This document shows, one piece after another, positions 42,585 to 51,961 of a stretch of DNA of 64,000 nucleotides. Source of the DNA: Methylobacterium sp. FF17. GTDB taxonomy: Bacteria > Pseudomonadota > Alphaproteobacteria > Rhizobiales > Beijerinckiaceae. The DNA lies in NCBI RefSeq assembly GCF_025813715.1, contig NZ_CP107532.1, forward strand, positions 4,418,001 through 4,482,000, given 5' to 3'. The notes under the pieces were generated by a model. The model saw only the letters and a program-made list of their open reading frames with translations. It had not been told where the DNA came from and searched no databases. A program made the translations under genes and the position numbers. How positions within the stretch are numbered: position 1 is the first letter of the stretch; every line of letters begins with the position of its first letter.

Positions 42585-43874
42585 ATGACGACGATCGCCG
42601 ACCGCAGCACGGCCGAACTCGCGGACCTGCGCGCGCAGGCTCAAAGCGCCTACGACGCCTTCAAGGCGCGGGGCCTCAAGCTCGACATGACGCGCGGCAA
42701 GCCGGCGCCCGAGCAGCTCGACCTCTCCTCCGGGATGCTGACCCTGCCGGGCAACGGCGACTACACCACCGCGGCCGGCGAGGATGCCCGCAACTACGGC
42801 GGCCAGCAGGGCCTGCCCGAGCTGCGGGCCCTGTTCTCCCACCTCATCGACGCGCCGGCCGACCAGATCGTGGTGGGCGGCAATTCCAGCCTCGCGCTGA
42901 TGCACGACACCATCGCGTGGGCCCTCCTCAAGGGCGTGCCGGGCTCCGAGCGGCCCTGGTCGAAGGAGGAGGCGCCGGTCTTCCTCTGCCCGGTTCCGGG
43001 CTACGATCGCCACTTCGCCCTCTGCGAGGAGTTCGGCATCCGCATGATCCCCGTGCCCATGACGGGGCAGGGGCCCGACATGGACGTGGTCGAGGCGTTC
43101 GTCGCGAACCCGGCCGTGAAGGGCATGTGGTGCGTGCCGAAATACGCCAACCCCTCGGGGGAGATCTTCTCCGACGAGACCGTCCGGCGCCTCGCCACGA
43201 TGAAGACCGCCGCACCCGACTTCCGCCTGTTCTGGGACAACGCCTACGCGGTGCACCACCTCACCACGGATCGTCACCCCGTGCGGGACATCCTCGCGGC
43301 CTGCGCCGAGGCGGGCCACCCGGACCGGCCCTTCCTGTTCGCGTCGACCTCGAAGATCACCCTGGCGGGCGCGGGGCTGGCGGTCTTCGCCGGCTCGCCC
43401 GAGAACACCCGCTGGTTCCTGGCGCGCTCCGCCAAGCAGACCATCGGCCCGGACAAGCTCAACCAGCTGCGCCACGTGCGCTTCCTGCGCGACGGCGCCG
43501 GCCTCCAGGCCCACATGGACGCGCATCGCGCGCTCATCGCCCCGAAGTTCGCCGCCGTGCAGGAGGCCCTCGACCGGCACCTGTCCGGCACCGGTGCGGC
43601 GCGCTGGACCCGTCCGCAGGGCGGCTACTTCATCACCGTGGAAGCCCGCCCGGGCACGGCCACGGAGGTGGTGCGCCTCGCCAAGACGGCCGGCATCGCC
43701 CTGACCCCGGCCGGGGCGACCTCCCCCTACGGCCGCGACCCGCAGGACAGCGTGCTGCGCCTCGCGCCCACCTTCCCGAGCCTCGACGACGTGACGAAGG
43801 CGGCCGAGGGCATTGCCCTGTGCATCCTTCTGGCTGCGCTCCAGGCCGAGGACGCGGCACGCGCGGCGGCCTGA
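42585..43874 (+). CDS. PLP-dependent aminotransferase, aspartate (MocR-domain) type
   Basis: 429 residues. Fold-type I: pyridoxal lysine in FASTSKITLAGAGLAVFAG, with NYGGQQGLPELR, GGNSSLALMHDTIAWALL, CPVPGYDRHFALCEEFG and KYANPSGEIFSDET, and an arginine near DSVLRLAPTFP that binds the substrate carboxylate. This matches PF12897-type aspartate aminotransferases of Corynebacterium style. Substrate pair is likely aspartate and 2-oxoglutarate; other amino acids are possible. Hairpins flank it, so it is a single transcription unit. ATG start. Confidence 0.87.
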   Translation: MTTIADRSTAELADLRAQAQSAYDAFKARGLKLDMTRGKPAPEQLDLSSGMLTLPGNGDYTTAAGEDARNYGGQQGLPELRALFSHLIDAPADQIVVGGNSSLALMHDTIAWALLKGVPGSERPWSKEEAPVFLCPVPGYDRHFALCEEFGIRMIPVPMTGQGPDMDVVEAFVANPAVKGMWCVPKYANPSGEIFSDETVRRLATMKTAAPDFRLFWDNAYAVHHLTTDRHPVRDILAACAEAGHPDRPFLFASTSKITLAGAGLAVFAGSPENTRWFLARSAKQTIGPDKLNQLRHVRFLRDGAGLQAHMDAHRALIAPKFAAVQEALDRHLSGTGAARWTRPQGGYFITVEARPGTATEVVRLAKTAGIALTPAGATSPYGRDPQDSVLRLAPTFPSLDDVTKAAEGIALCILLAALQAEDAARAAA

Positions 43875-43888
43875 GGCCGCCGTCGCGC

Positions 43889-43929
43889 CCCGGAACCGCA
43901 CGCTGGAAGATGCGGCGCGCGGTTCCGGG
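43889..43929 (+). terminator. Hairpin after the aminotransferase
   Basis: An 11-bp perfect stem CCCGGAACCGC / GCGGTTCCGGG with a 19-base loop. Confidence 0.65.
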
Positions 43930-44075
43930 CGTGACAGGACGACGACCCTGACGCGGTCGAGGCGGGGCACGCACCCGTTGAGTCGACCACCCGTCCTGCG
44001 CCCGCCCGAACCCTGTCGAGACCTGGTCCCCGCCGAGACTTGGTCTTCGTCCCGCCCGCCCGGTAAACTCGACCG

Positions 44076-44585
44076 ATGACGCACGCCTTCCGCCTCGCCG
44101 CGATCCTGCTCTCGCTCGGTTCCGGCGCCCTCGCACCGGCCCGGGCGGCGGAGGGCTGCGACGCCCTCACCGCGCGGATGATTCGCGCCACCGGCGCCTC
44201 GCTCGCCGGGCGCGAGGGCACCCGCGCGGTGTTCCGCGCCGCCGACGCGGAGCGCATGAGCCTCGATTGCGGAGCCCCGCGCCGGATGGTCTTCACCGCC
44301 CTGGCACGGGAGCCGGCCCGCCCATTCTACGGGCTGATCGGCCTCGCCGCCGAGGCGCTGACCGGCGCCAAGTCCGAGGCGGCCGAGACCCTGGCCCTGG
44401 CCCTGCACCAGGACGCGCTGCTCACGGGTCGGCCGCAGCAGGGGGTGGCGGGCCGCGCGGCCCTGCGCTGCGAGGCGGCGCCCGACGCGGACCCGTTCGC
44501 GACGCCCCGCACCCGCTGCATCCTGGCGCCGAGCACGCGGCCGAGTCGCAGAACCGGCCTTTTCGGAAGCGCCCGGCCGGGCTAG
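44076..44585 (+). CDS. Exported hypothetical protein
   Basis: 169 residues. Signal peptide MTHAFRLAAILLSLGSGALAPARAA. The mature part has three cysteines in LDCGAPRRM, LRCEAAPD and RCILAP, and a helical Ala-rich body. The C-terminus is basic (PSRRTGLFGSARPG). I do not recognise a family. Ten bases before kdsA; co-transcription is likely but no functional link is visible. Confidence 0.68.
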   Translation: MTHAFRLAAILLSLGSGALAPARAAEGCDALTARMIRATGASLAGREGTRAVFRAADAERMSLDCGAPRRMVFTALAREPARPFYGLIGLAAEALTGAKSEAAETLALALHQDALLTGRPQQGVAGRAALRCEAAPDADPFATPRTRCILAPSTRPSRRTGLFGSARPG

Positions 44586-44594
44586 ACAGTCCCC

Positions 44595-45482
44595 ATGCCC
44601 GAGATCACCCCCGCCCCCGTTGTCGCCGCCGGCTCCGTCGCCTTCGCGAATCACCGGCCCTTCGCCCTCATCGCCGGCCCCTGCCAGCTCGAGGGCCGCG
44701 ATCATGCCATCGAGATCGCCGATGCCCTGAAGGCGATGACCGACCGCCTCGGGATCGGCCTCGTGTTCAAGGGCTCCTTCGACAAGGCGAACCGGACTTC
44801 CGGCAGCACCGCGCGGGGCCTGGGGCTCGCGGAGGCGCTGCCGATCTTCGCCGAGATCAAGGCGCGCTTCGGCCTGCCCGTGCTCACCGACGTGCACGAG
44901 GCGGCGCAATGCGCCCCCGCCGCCGAGGTGATCGACGTCCTCCAGATCCCGGCCTTCCTCTGCCGCCAGACCGACCTGCTGCTCGCCGCCGCCGCCACCG
45001 GACGGGTGGTGAACGTGAAGAAGGGCCAGTTCCTCGCTCCCTGGGACATGGCGCATGTCGCCGCCAAGGTGACGGGGGCGGGCAACCCCAACGTACTGGT
45101 GACCGAGCGCGGCGCCTCGTTCGGCTACAACACCCTGGTCTCCGACATGCGCAGCCTGCCCATCATGGCGCGGGTGACGCACGGCGCCCCGGTGGTGTTC
45201 GACGCCACCCATTCGGTGCAGCAGCCGGGCGGGCAGGGCGCCACCTCCGGCGGGCAGCGCGAGTTCGTCTCGGTGCTCGCCCGCGCCGCCGTGGCGGTGG
45301 GGGTCGCCGGACTGTTCATCGAGACCCACCCCGACCCGGACCGCGCGCCCTCCGACGGGCCGAACATGGTGCCGCTCAAGGACATGCCGGACCTGCTGGC
45401 CGAACTCCAGGCCTTCGACCGGCTCGCCAAGGCGCGGGTAGGCGAGGCGCGGGTGGGCGAGGCGCGGACGGGCGAGGCGTAA
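44595..45482 (+). CDS. kdsA: 3-deoxy-8-phosphooctulonate synthase
   Basis: 295 residues. Condenses phosphoenolpyruvate with arabinose-5-phosphate to Kdo-8-phosphate for lipid A/LPS inner core. TIM-barrel signatures are [66 protein letters not shown] and [18 protein letters not shown] cysteine in the GPCQLE segment and the position of histidines fit the metal-dependent class. The C-terminus ends in [10 protein letters not shown] repeats from 15-bp DNA units, beyond the conserved domain. Start ATG, ten bases after the preceding gene. Confidence 0.94.
   Translation: MPEITPAPVVAAGSVAFANHRPFALIAGPCQLEGRDHAIEIADALKAMTDRLGIGLVFKGSFDKANRTSGSTARGLGLAEALPIFAEIKARFGLPVLTDVHEAAQCAPAAEVIDVLQIPAFLCRQTDLLLAAAATGRVVNVKKGQFLAPWDMAHVAAKVTGAGNPNVLVTERGASFGYNTLVSDMRSLPIMARVTHGAPVVFDATHSVQQPGGQGATSGGQREFVSVLARAAVAVGVAGLFIETHPDPDRAPSDGPNMVPLKDMPDLLAELQAFDRLAKARVGEARVGEARTGEA
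45431..45475. repeat. 15-bp repeats at the 3' end of kdsA
   Basis: Three units of GGCGCGGGTGGGCGA type, ending just before the stop, encode [10 protein letters not shown] and ARTGE. Confidence 0.9.
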
Positions 45483-45503
45483 ATCCCCGATCCGGGCAAT
45501 TGG

Positions 45504-45528
45504 GGAACGATCGGCGCGGCTTGACGTT
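45504..45528 (+). promoter_or_regulatory. EcfG-type general-stress promoter
   Basis: GGAAC, 16 bases, CGTT is an exact match. It lies 40 bases before the ATG of the Gly/Tyr-rich gene, in the gap behind kdsA, on the same strand. Confidence 0.75.
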
Positions 45529-45565
45529 GGAATCTTCAAGATTTCCGCGAACCATCAAGGATTCC

Positions 45566-45898
45566 ATGCGCAAGCTCGCCCTCATCTCCGCCCTGACCCT
45601 CTCGCTGGGCGGCCTCGCCGCCGCGACCTCGGCCGAAGCTGGCCCGCGCGGTCACGGTTACGGCCATGGTGGCTACGGACACGGTCACGCCTACGGACAT
45701 CGCGGCTACGGCCGTGGCGGTTACGCCTATGGCGGCCGTCGTCGCGGCATCGGCACCGGTGCGGCAGTCGGCCTCGGCATCGCCGGCCTCGCCGCTGGTG
45801 CGATCGCGGCCGGCGCGGCGCGCGATGCCTACAACCGCGACGGCTACGGTCGTCCGGCCTATGGCTACGGCGCCCCGGCCTACGGCTACGGCTACTGA
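45566..45898 (+). CDS. Glycine/tyrosine-rich exported protein
   Basis: 110 residues. Signal peptide MRKLALISALTLSLGGLAAATSAEA. Then GHGYGHGGYGHGHAYGHRGYG (Gly/His/Tyr repeats) and an Ala/Gly hydrophobic segment RGIGTGAAVGLGIAGLAAGAIAAGAARDAYN, ending in GAPAYGYGAPAYGYGY-type repeats. Glycine-zipper-like, as in stress-induced envelope proteins of rhizobia and methylobacteria; exact role unknown. Perfect EcfG-type promoter upstream and a terminator behind it. Confidence 0.82.
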   Translation: MRKLALISALTLSLGGLAAATSAEAGPRGHGYGHGGYGHGHAYGHRGYGRGGYAYGGRRRGIGTGAAVGLGIAGLAAGAIAAGAARDAYNRDGYGRPAYGYGAPAYGYGY

Positions 45899-45924
45899 GT
45901 TCAAAACCTTCGAACGGACATCGG

Positions 45925-45952
45925 GGGCGGTCGGCGCAAGCCGGCCGCCCTT
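45925..45952 (+). terminator. Terminator after the Gly/Tyr-rich gene
   Basis: 11-bp stem GGGCGGTCGGC / GCCGGCCGCCC with one G-U pair, four-base loop GCAA and a short T-run. Confidence 0.75.
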
Positions 45953-46071
45953 CGTCGTTCCCGCTTCACCGTTGTCAGCGCCGGCGTTGCGTCGTCCACG
46001 CGAAAGGATTGAAAAATACAGCCTGAGATAGCATGAGGGCGGTTCGTGCCATCACGCGAAGGTGACGCCCG

Positions 46072-46590
46072 ATGCCCATTCTCATCGCCATGGCGGGGGC
46101 GCTCGTGACCGGACTGGTCTATTGGATCCAGTACGGCCACGGGCTGGAGCACATCGACCAGTCCCTGCGCGATTGGCGGACCGGGCGGCGTCGCAGGGCG
46201 AGCGAGAGCGCGATCCGCTCAAGCCCCCTGAAAGCGCTTCGACATCCGGCCGACATGGCCGGGCTGCTGATGACGCTGGTGGCCCATCAGCGTGGTCTGC
46301 TCACCCCCGAACAGGAGGCCGAAATCCTGTCTCAGCTGCGTGCCGTCGCCGAACCGGGGGACGACCTCGACACCCGGATGGTGGTGATCCGCCACGCGGC
46401 CGATCAGGCGCCCGATCCGGATACGGCCGTCCGCTCCCTGGCCCCGCACCTGCGCGACTGCCTCTCCCGATCCGAGCGGGACCATCTGTCGGACATGCTC
46501 TGGGCCGTGGCGACCGTGCATCAGGGACCGACGATGGCGCAGGAGCGCTTCATCGAGCAGGTCCGGCGCGCGATCCATGAGGATCGCTGA
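46072..46590 (+). CDS. Membrane-anchored TerB-like hypothetical protein
   Basis: 172 residues. N-terminal hydrophobic segment (MPILIAMAGALVTGLVYWIQ). The soluble part has LLMTLVAHQRGLLTPEQEAEILSQL and a second helical repeat with LAPHLRDCLSRSERDHLSDMLWAVATVHQ, which resembles the helical TerB/DjlA-like fold seen in tellurite resistance and co-chaperones. The match is by pattern only. Convergent with queF, 9 bases apart. Its upstream stretch is A/T-rich. Confidence 0.68.
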   Translation: MPILIAMAGALVTGLVYWIQYGHGLEHIDQSLRDWRTGRRRRASESAIRSSPLKALRHPADMAGLLMTLVAHQRGLLTPEQEAEILSQLRAVAEPGDDLDTRMVVIRHAADQAPDPDTAVRSLAPHLRDCLSRSERDHLSDMLWAVATVHQGPTMAQERFIEQVRRAIHEDR

Positions 46591-46599
46591 CGACGCGTC

Positions 46600-47064
46600 T
46601 CAGCGTGCCCGGTAGGGCGGCACGCCGGGATCGGGCAGCCAGACGGATTTCGGCGGCTCCCCGGTCTGCCAGAACACGTCGATGGGGATGCCGCCGCGCG
46701 GATACCAGAAGCCGCCGATGCGCAGGTAGCGGGGCGCCAGCAGATCGGACAGCGTCAGGCCGATTCCCACCGTGCAGTCCTCGTGGAAGGCCCCGTGGTT
46801 GCGGAAGGCGGTGAGGTAGAGCTTCAGCGACTTCGATTCGACCAGCCACTGGTCGGGCACGTAGTCGATGACGAGGATCGCGAAATCCGGCTGCCCCGTG
46901 ACGGGGCAGAGGGACGTGAATTCCGGCGCGGTGAAGCGGGCGAGGTAGTCGGTCCCCGGATGCGGGTTCGGGACCCGGTCGAGCCGGGCCTCTTCGGGGC
47001 TGGCGGGCAGGGGGCTCATCTGCCCGAGTTGCAGGCCCTCGGAGCCCGAATGCTGGTGGGTCAT
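46600..47064 (-). CDS. queF: NADPH-dependent 7-cyano-7-deazaguanine reductase
   Basis: 154 residues, the short (type I) form. Reduces preQ0 to preQ1 for queuosine in tRNA. The nucleophile Cys is C53 in [17 protein letters not shown], with the catalytic Asp at D60. [22 protein letters not shown] is the QueF signature with the catalytic His. Start ATG ([14 protein letters not shown]). No preQ1 riboswitch is recognised ahead of it. Convergent with the TerB-like gene. Confidence 0.94.
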   Translation of the reverse strand: MTHQHSGSEGLQLGQMSPLPASPEEARLDRVPNPHPGTDYLARFTAPEFTSLCPVTGQPDFAILVIDYVPDQWLVESKSLKLYLTAFRNHGAFHEDCTVGIGLTLSDLLAPRYLRIGGFWYPRGGIPIDVFWQTGEPPKSVWLPDPGVPPYRAR

Positions 47065-47196
47065 GTGCGGAATCTCTCGTGCCGCCGGGCGCGAAGCCCA
47101 TGGCGGGCGTCGCGCGTACGACGGAAAACCATCAATTTGCCGCGCAAGCGGCCACGGTGAGTGGCAGGCGCGGGGTCCGCGTGCCATATGGGTGTC

Positions 47197-47400
47197 ATGA
47201 GCGACGAAAACACGGCAACCTATCCCTACACCCTGGAGATCCAGCCGCCCAAGGCCCCGGGCAGCCCCTACCAATGGGCGATCCGCCGCAAGGGGAAGCT
47301 GATCCAGCGGTCCGACCGCAATCACCCGACCGAGGCCAAGGCGCGGGAGAACGGCATGGCGCAGATCGAACTGCTCCTGTCCGGAGCGGGCGACCGCTAG
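47197..47400 (+). CDS. Small conserved-looking protein
   Basis: 67 residues from ATG ([34 protein letters not shown]). Mixed acidic/basic composition with a strand pattern near YTLEIQ and [15 protein letters not shown], and a C-terminal helix. No signal peptide. I do not name a family; it may be a small RNA- or protein-binding factor. Divergent from queF, 130 bases away, and before a long inverted repeat upstream of eno. Confidence 0.65.
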   Translation: MSDENTATYPYTLEIQPPKAPGSPYQWAIRRKGKLIQRSDRNHPTEAKARENGMAQIELLLSGAGDR

Positions 47401-47504
47401 GACCGGGCGCCGGCGACCGAACGGGTGAGATTCCGGTCCTCCTCGGGCCGGCAGGCTGCGCAGGACGCTTGCCGGACGCGAGGCGTTGGCGGATAAGCCT
47501 CGGC

Positions 47505-47554
47505 GGGAACGCCCCGCGAGACGGCCATGCGCGGCCGTCTCGCGGGGCGTTCCC
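47505..47554. repeat. 22-bp perfect inverted repeat upstream of eno
   Basis: Left arm of 22 bases begins GGGAACGCCCCGCG; the exact reverse complement follows after a six-base loop. It lies about 50 bases before the eno start. No T-run follows, so a simple terminator is not obvious. Other roles: bidirectional terminator, RNA stability hairpin or remnant of a mobile repeat. Confidence 0.85.
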
Positions 47555-47586
47555 GGCCTCGTGCGCGAGGCCTCGACAAGCCGTAA

Positions 47587-48894
<1,308 letters not shown>

Positions 48895-48925
48895 GCCTCA
48901 CGGCCCATCTGCCCTGACCCATGAG

Positions 48926-48956
48926 AAACGGCCGCGAAGCGATTCGCGGCCGTTTT
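48926..48956 (+). terminator. Strong intrinsic terminator of eno
   Basis: 13-bp stem AAACGGCCGCGAA / TTCGCGGCCGTTT with loop GCGA, followed by T-rich bases. Confidence 0.9.
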
Positions 48957-49021
48957 CGTTATCTCGATCCCGACGACCGGCCCCGTGACGGCGAGGGAAC
49001 GCGCTCACGGACAGATCCGCC

Positions 49022-49387
49022 TCAGCGCGCCGTCCTCTCGATGGCCTCCGCCACGACGCGCCGGGTCGGAGCCGCACGGGGGGTCACGGACGGGGTGGTG
49101 GTCAGTTCGGAGGCCGGCCGCAGCGTGGCGGTGACGCGGGCCTGCTCCCGGTAGAGCGGAGGCGTGAGGTAGGCACGGTCATCCGCCCATGCGGCGCAGG
49201 TCGGCGTCGCGGCGGCGACGACCACGGACGGCGTGGTGATCAGTTCGGAGGCCGGACGGACCGTGGCGGTGACGCGAGCCTGCTCCCGATAGAGCGGAGG
49301 CGTGAGGTAGGTGCGTTCGTCGGCCTGGACCGCACCCGTCAGGGTGGCGGCGGCGAGGGCGGTGAGAACGAGGGTGCGAAGGGTCAT
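49022..49387 (-). CDS. Exported protein with an internal duplication
   Basis: 121 residues. Signal peptide MTLRTLVLTALAAATLTGAVQA. The rest is two near-identical copies of about 33 residues: (D/E)R(T/A)YLTPPLYREQARVTAT and RPASEL(I/T)TTPSV, separated by VVAAATPTCAAWAD. I do not recognise the family. DNA copies are 99 bases long and 138 bases apart (49085-49183 and 49223-49321). It is small and exported; a periplasmic structural role is only possible. Confidence 0.7.
   Translation of the reverse strand: MTLRTLVLTALAAATLTGAVQADERTYLTPPLYREQARVTATVRPASELITTPSVVVAAATPTCAAWADDRAYLTPPLYREQARVTATLRPASELTTTPSVTPRAAPTRRVVAEAIERTAR
49085..49321. repeat. Two 99-bp direct copies in an exported protein gene
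   Basis: Copies at 49085-49183 and 49223-49321 differ at several third positions and a few other sites. The offset is 138 bases and in frame, so a tandem duplication within one gene is the simplest explanation. Confidence 0.9.
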
Positions 49388-49594
49388 GATCCCGATGTCC
49401 TTGCGTGTCACGGGGCCCGTGCCCCGTTCGATGACCGCAATCTATTTTGCGTCGCACCATCATTCAAACAGATCTGGTCGATAATCCGTATCGACTTGAT
49501 CAATATGGGGACTCTGCGCCGGTGCCGGATGCCGCCGACCGGCGGATCCCGTGCCTCGTGCCCACGGAGGCGGCGCGCGCCCTATCTTGCGGGG

Positions 49595-50014
49595 ATGATA
49601 GTCTCCGCGCCTCCCGTCCTCACCGTCTACTTCGACGGCGCCTGCTCTCTCTGCGCGGCAGAGATCCGCCTGTACCGACGATCCGAGGGCGCCGAGCGGA
49701 TCGCCTGGGTCGATGTCGGGACGGACGGACCGGAGGATCGGGAACCTGGGGATCTGGGACCCGGCCTGACGCGCGACGCGGCCCGTGTCCGGTTCCACGT
49801 CCGGCGGCCGGGCGGTGACCTGATCTCGGGCGCGGCGGGGTTCGCCGCCCTGTGGGCCGTGCTGCCGCGCTGGCGCCTCCTCGCCCGCCTCGCCGCGTTG
49901 CCCGGCGTGACGGCGCTCGGCGAGATCGCCTACCGGCTGTTCCTGCCGCTGCGGCCCTGGATCGCCCGGGTCGTGCCGGTGCGCGGGGCCCGCTGCGACA
50001 AGGCTTGCGGGTAG
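49595..50014 (+). CDS. DCC-family thiol-disulfide oxidoreductase (DUF393)
   Basis: 139 residues from ATG preceded by GGGG. The first strand VLTVYFDGACSLCAAEIRLYRR has the family motif DG-x-C-x-x-C (C17, C20). The rest is mostly helical, with LARLAALPGVTALGEIAYRLFLPLRPW as a conserved amphipathic end. DCC proteins may act on thiols in the cytosol or membrane; function is not known in detail. The preceding bases form the upstream region for this gene. Confidence 0.85.
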   Translation: MIVSAPPVLTVYFDGACSLCAAEIRLYRRSEGAERIAWVDVGTDGPEDREPGDLGPGLTRDAARVRFHVRRPGGDLISGAAGFAALWAVLPRWRLLARLAALPGVTALGEIAYRLFLPLRPWIARVVPVRGARCDKACG

Positions 50015-50122
50015 GGCGGGCGAGGGCGCAGAGACGGCCTGCCACGCACCTGCCACGCACTTGCCGCGCAACCTGCTCCTCACCCTTGCTCACATCCTTG
50101 TTCCTCCGCGCGAGACGCCGCC

Positions 50123-50791
50123 ATGCGCACCCCCTTCCAGTCACTCCCCGTCCAGGCCTTCTGGCTGCGGCCCCGGCTGCTCGCCTCCGTCGGGCTCACC
50201 CTCGTCCTGGCGCTGGTCCTGCCGTTCGCCGACCTTTCGGTGCGGCTCCTCATCGGCTGGTGCCTCGGCGTGCTGGTCTATTGCGGGCTGATCGTCGCAA
50301 AGGCCGCGCGGCAATCGCAGGACTCCCTGCGCGCCGAAGCCACCCGGCTCGACGACAGCGCCTTCGCGGTCACGCTCTTCGCGATCCTGGCGGCGGCCGC
50401 GAGCTTCGGCGCCGTGGCGATGCTGGTGCTCGGCGGCAACGGCAGCGAGGCCTATCGGCTCAGCCACCTCGGGCTCGCCGCCGCGACCATGGTCTGTGCC
50501 TGGCTCTTCGTGCAGGTGGTGTTCACGGTGCACTACGCGCACCTCTATTACGGCGCCGACGACCGGACCTCGCGCGGCGGGCTCGACTTCAACGGCGACG
50601 AGAACCCGGATTTCTGGGATTTCTTCTACTTCTCGGTCACCATCGGGGCGACCTCCCAGACCTCGGACACCGACATCACCAGCAAGGCGATGCGCCGGGT
50701 CGCGACCGTGCAGACGATCTACGCCTACGTCTTCAACACCAGCGTGCTGGCGCTGGCCATCAACATGGCGGCCGGCGTGGCCCAGCACTGA
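50123..50791 (+). CDS. DUF1345 membrane protein
   Basis: 222 residues. Five hydrophobic segments: LLASVGLTLVLALVLPFA, LIGWCLGVLVYCGLIVAKAA, FAVTLFAILAAAASFGAVAMLVLGG, LAAATMVCAWLFVQVVFTVHYA and TIYAYVFNTSVLALAINMAAG. The motif HYAHLYYG and the loop DFWDFFYFSVTIGATSQTSDT identify DUF1345, a predicted ion-channel-like family (FYFSVTIG resembles a pore segment). Role unknown. Convergent with the EEP gene. Confidence 0.86.
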   Translation: MRTPFQSLPVQAFWLRPRLLASVGLTLVLALVLPFADLSVRLLIGWCLGVLVYCGLIVAKAARQSQDSLRAEATRLDDSAFAVTLFAILAAAASFGAVAMLVLGGNGSEAYRLSHLGLAAATMVCAWLFVQVVFTVHYAHLYYGADDRTSRGGLDFNGDENPDFWDFFYFSVTIGATSQTSDTDITSKAMRRVATVQTIYAYVFNTSVLALAINMAAGVAQH

Positions 50792-50798
50792 GGCACCT

Positions 50799-51857
50799 TC
50801 ACCGGGCGGCCTCCACGGCCTCCTGGGCATCGCGATGATCCTCCGCCGTCGCTTCCGGCGCGTCCTGCAGCCGGGGCGCCGCCTCGGTGCGGCAGAGGCT
50901 GATCAGGATCGGGAAGTGGTCCGACTGGATGTGGGGCAGGCGCTCGATCCGGCCGAGAAGGAAGTCGTCGCTGAAGAAGATGTGGTCGAGGGGCCAGCGC
51001 AGCAGCGGCCACTTGGCGTTGAAGGTCGGGTAGAGCCCGCGCCCGATGCGGGGATCGAGGAGCCCGCTGATATTCTGGAAGAGGTCGTTGGTCTTCGACC
51101 AGGCGACGTCGTTCAGGTCGCCCGCCACCACGGCGGGGCGCCCCTCCGCCTTCACCTCGCGCGCCACCAGGATCAGCTCGGCGTCGCGGGGCGCGCTGCT
51201 CTGGCCGGGATGGGGCGGGCGCGGATGCACCCCGAAGAAGGTGAAGGTCTGGCCCGAGCGCAGGGTCACGCCAGCCCGCACGGACGGCACGTCGTCCTGG
51301 AGCAGGAAGCGCACCTGCGGGTCGGTCAGGGGAAGCTTCGAGTAGAACATCAACCCGTAGGTGTTGTCCTGGGGCTGGGCCACCACGTAGGGGTAGCGCG
51401 CCTTCAGCGGCTCCAGGGCCTCGGCCCAGGCCGCGTCGGTCTCGACCAGCAGCAGCAGGTCGGGGTCCTGCGCGGCCACGAGGTCGAGCACGGGCGCGGT
51501 GGCGCGGTTCGATTCGAGCACGTTGGCGATCATGATCGACACGCCGGCCGCCGAGCGGCAGGCTCCCGCCTCGGCCGCGACCGCCTGCGGCGAGACCAGC
51601 CGTGTGAACGGGTAGATGCACGCCACCTGGTAGGCTAGGGCTGCGACGAGGCCTGCGGCGAGGGACAACCCGGTCGCGTCGCGGGCGACGATCAGCAGTC
51701 CCAGGATCACGGCGACGATCAGGGCCGCAATCTGCAGGCGCGGGAAGTCGAAGGTGCGGATGAACCCGGAATTGCTCGGAATGAAGGGCAGCAGCGTCGC
51801 CACCACGAGGAGCGCTCCGACGGCCTCCAGGCCGATTGCCACCCACGTCACCGCCAC
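50799..51857 (-). CDS. Endonuclease/exonuclease/phosphatase (EEP) family membrane protein
   Basis: 352 residues from a GTG with GGGGGAG six bases before it; upstream in-frame ATG is less likely. Three hydrophobic segments open the protein (AIGLEAVGALLVVATLLPFI, IAALIVAVILGLLIV, SLAAGLVAALAYQVACIYPF). A hydrolase domain follows with IMIANVLESNRA, LLLLVETDAAW, GVHPRPPHP, VVAGDLND and a late SDHFPI. This matches EEP-fold proteins of the YafD/YcbI-type, exposed in the periplasm. Substrate unknown. The head-to-head gap to the pentapeptide gene is 104 bases. Confidence 0.84.
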   Translation of the reverse strand: MAVTWVAIGLEAVGALLVVATLLPFIPSNSGFIRTFDFPRLQIAALIVAVILGLLIVARDATGLSLAAGLVAALAYQVACIYPFTRLVSPQAVAAEAGACRSAAGVSIMIANVLESNRATAPVLDLVAAQDPDLLLLVETDAAWAEALEPLKARYPYVVAQPQDNTYGLMFYSKLPLTDPQVRFLLQDDVPSVRAGVTLRSGQTFTFFGVHPRPPHPGQSSAPRDAELILVAREVKAEGRPAVVAGDLNDVAWSKTNDLFQNISGLLDPRIGRGLYPTFNAKWPLLRWPLDHIFFSDDFLLGRIERLPHIQSDHFPILISLCRTEAAPRLQDAPEATAEDHRDAQEAVEAAR

Positions 51858-51961
51858 CTGCCGCTCCCCCCGCCGTCGCCGGCACGTCGTTCTCGCGGCC
51901 AAGCCTGCCGCAACGCCCGACAGGCCGAATGGTGCCCGCATCCGGCACCCGGAGTTGCGAC

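Noticed and set aside
40701..45539. 1,612-codon antisense frame over degP, the aminotransferase and kdsA
   Set aside because: Composition is unordered and each real gene on the plus strand has catalytic motifs; the frame is a shadow.
47064..47196. preQ1 riboswitch upstream of queF
   Set aside because: I see no loop/A-rich tail arrangement typical of preQ1 aptamers in this gap.
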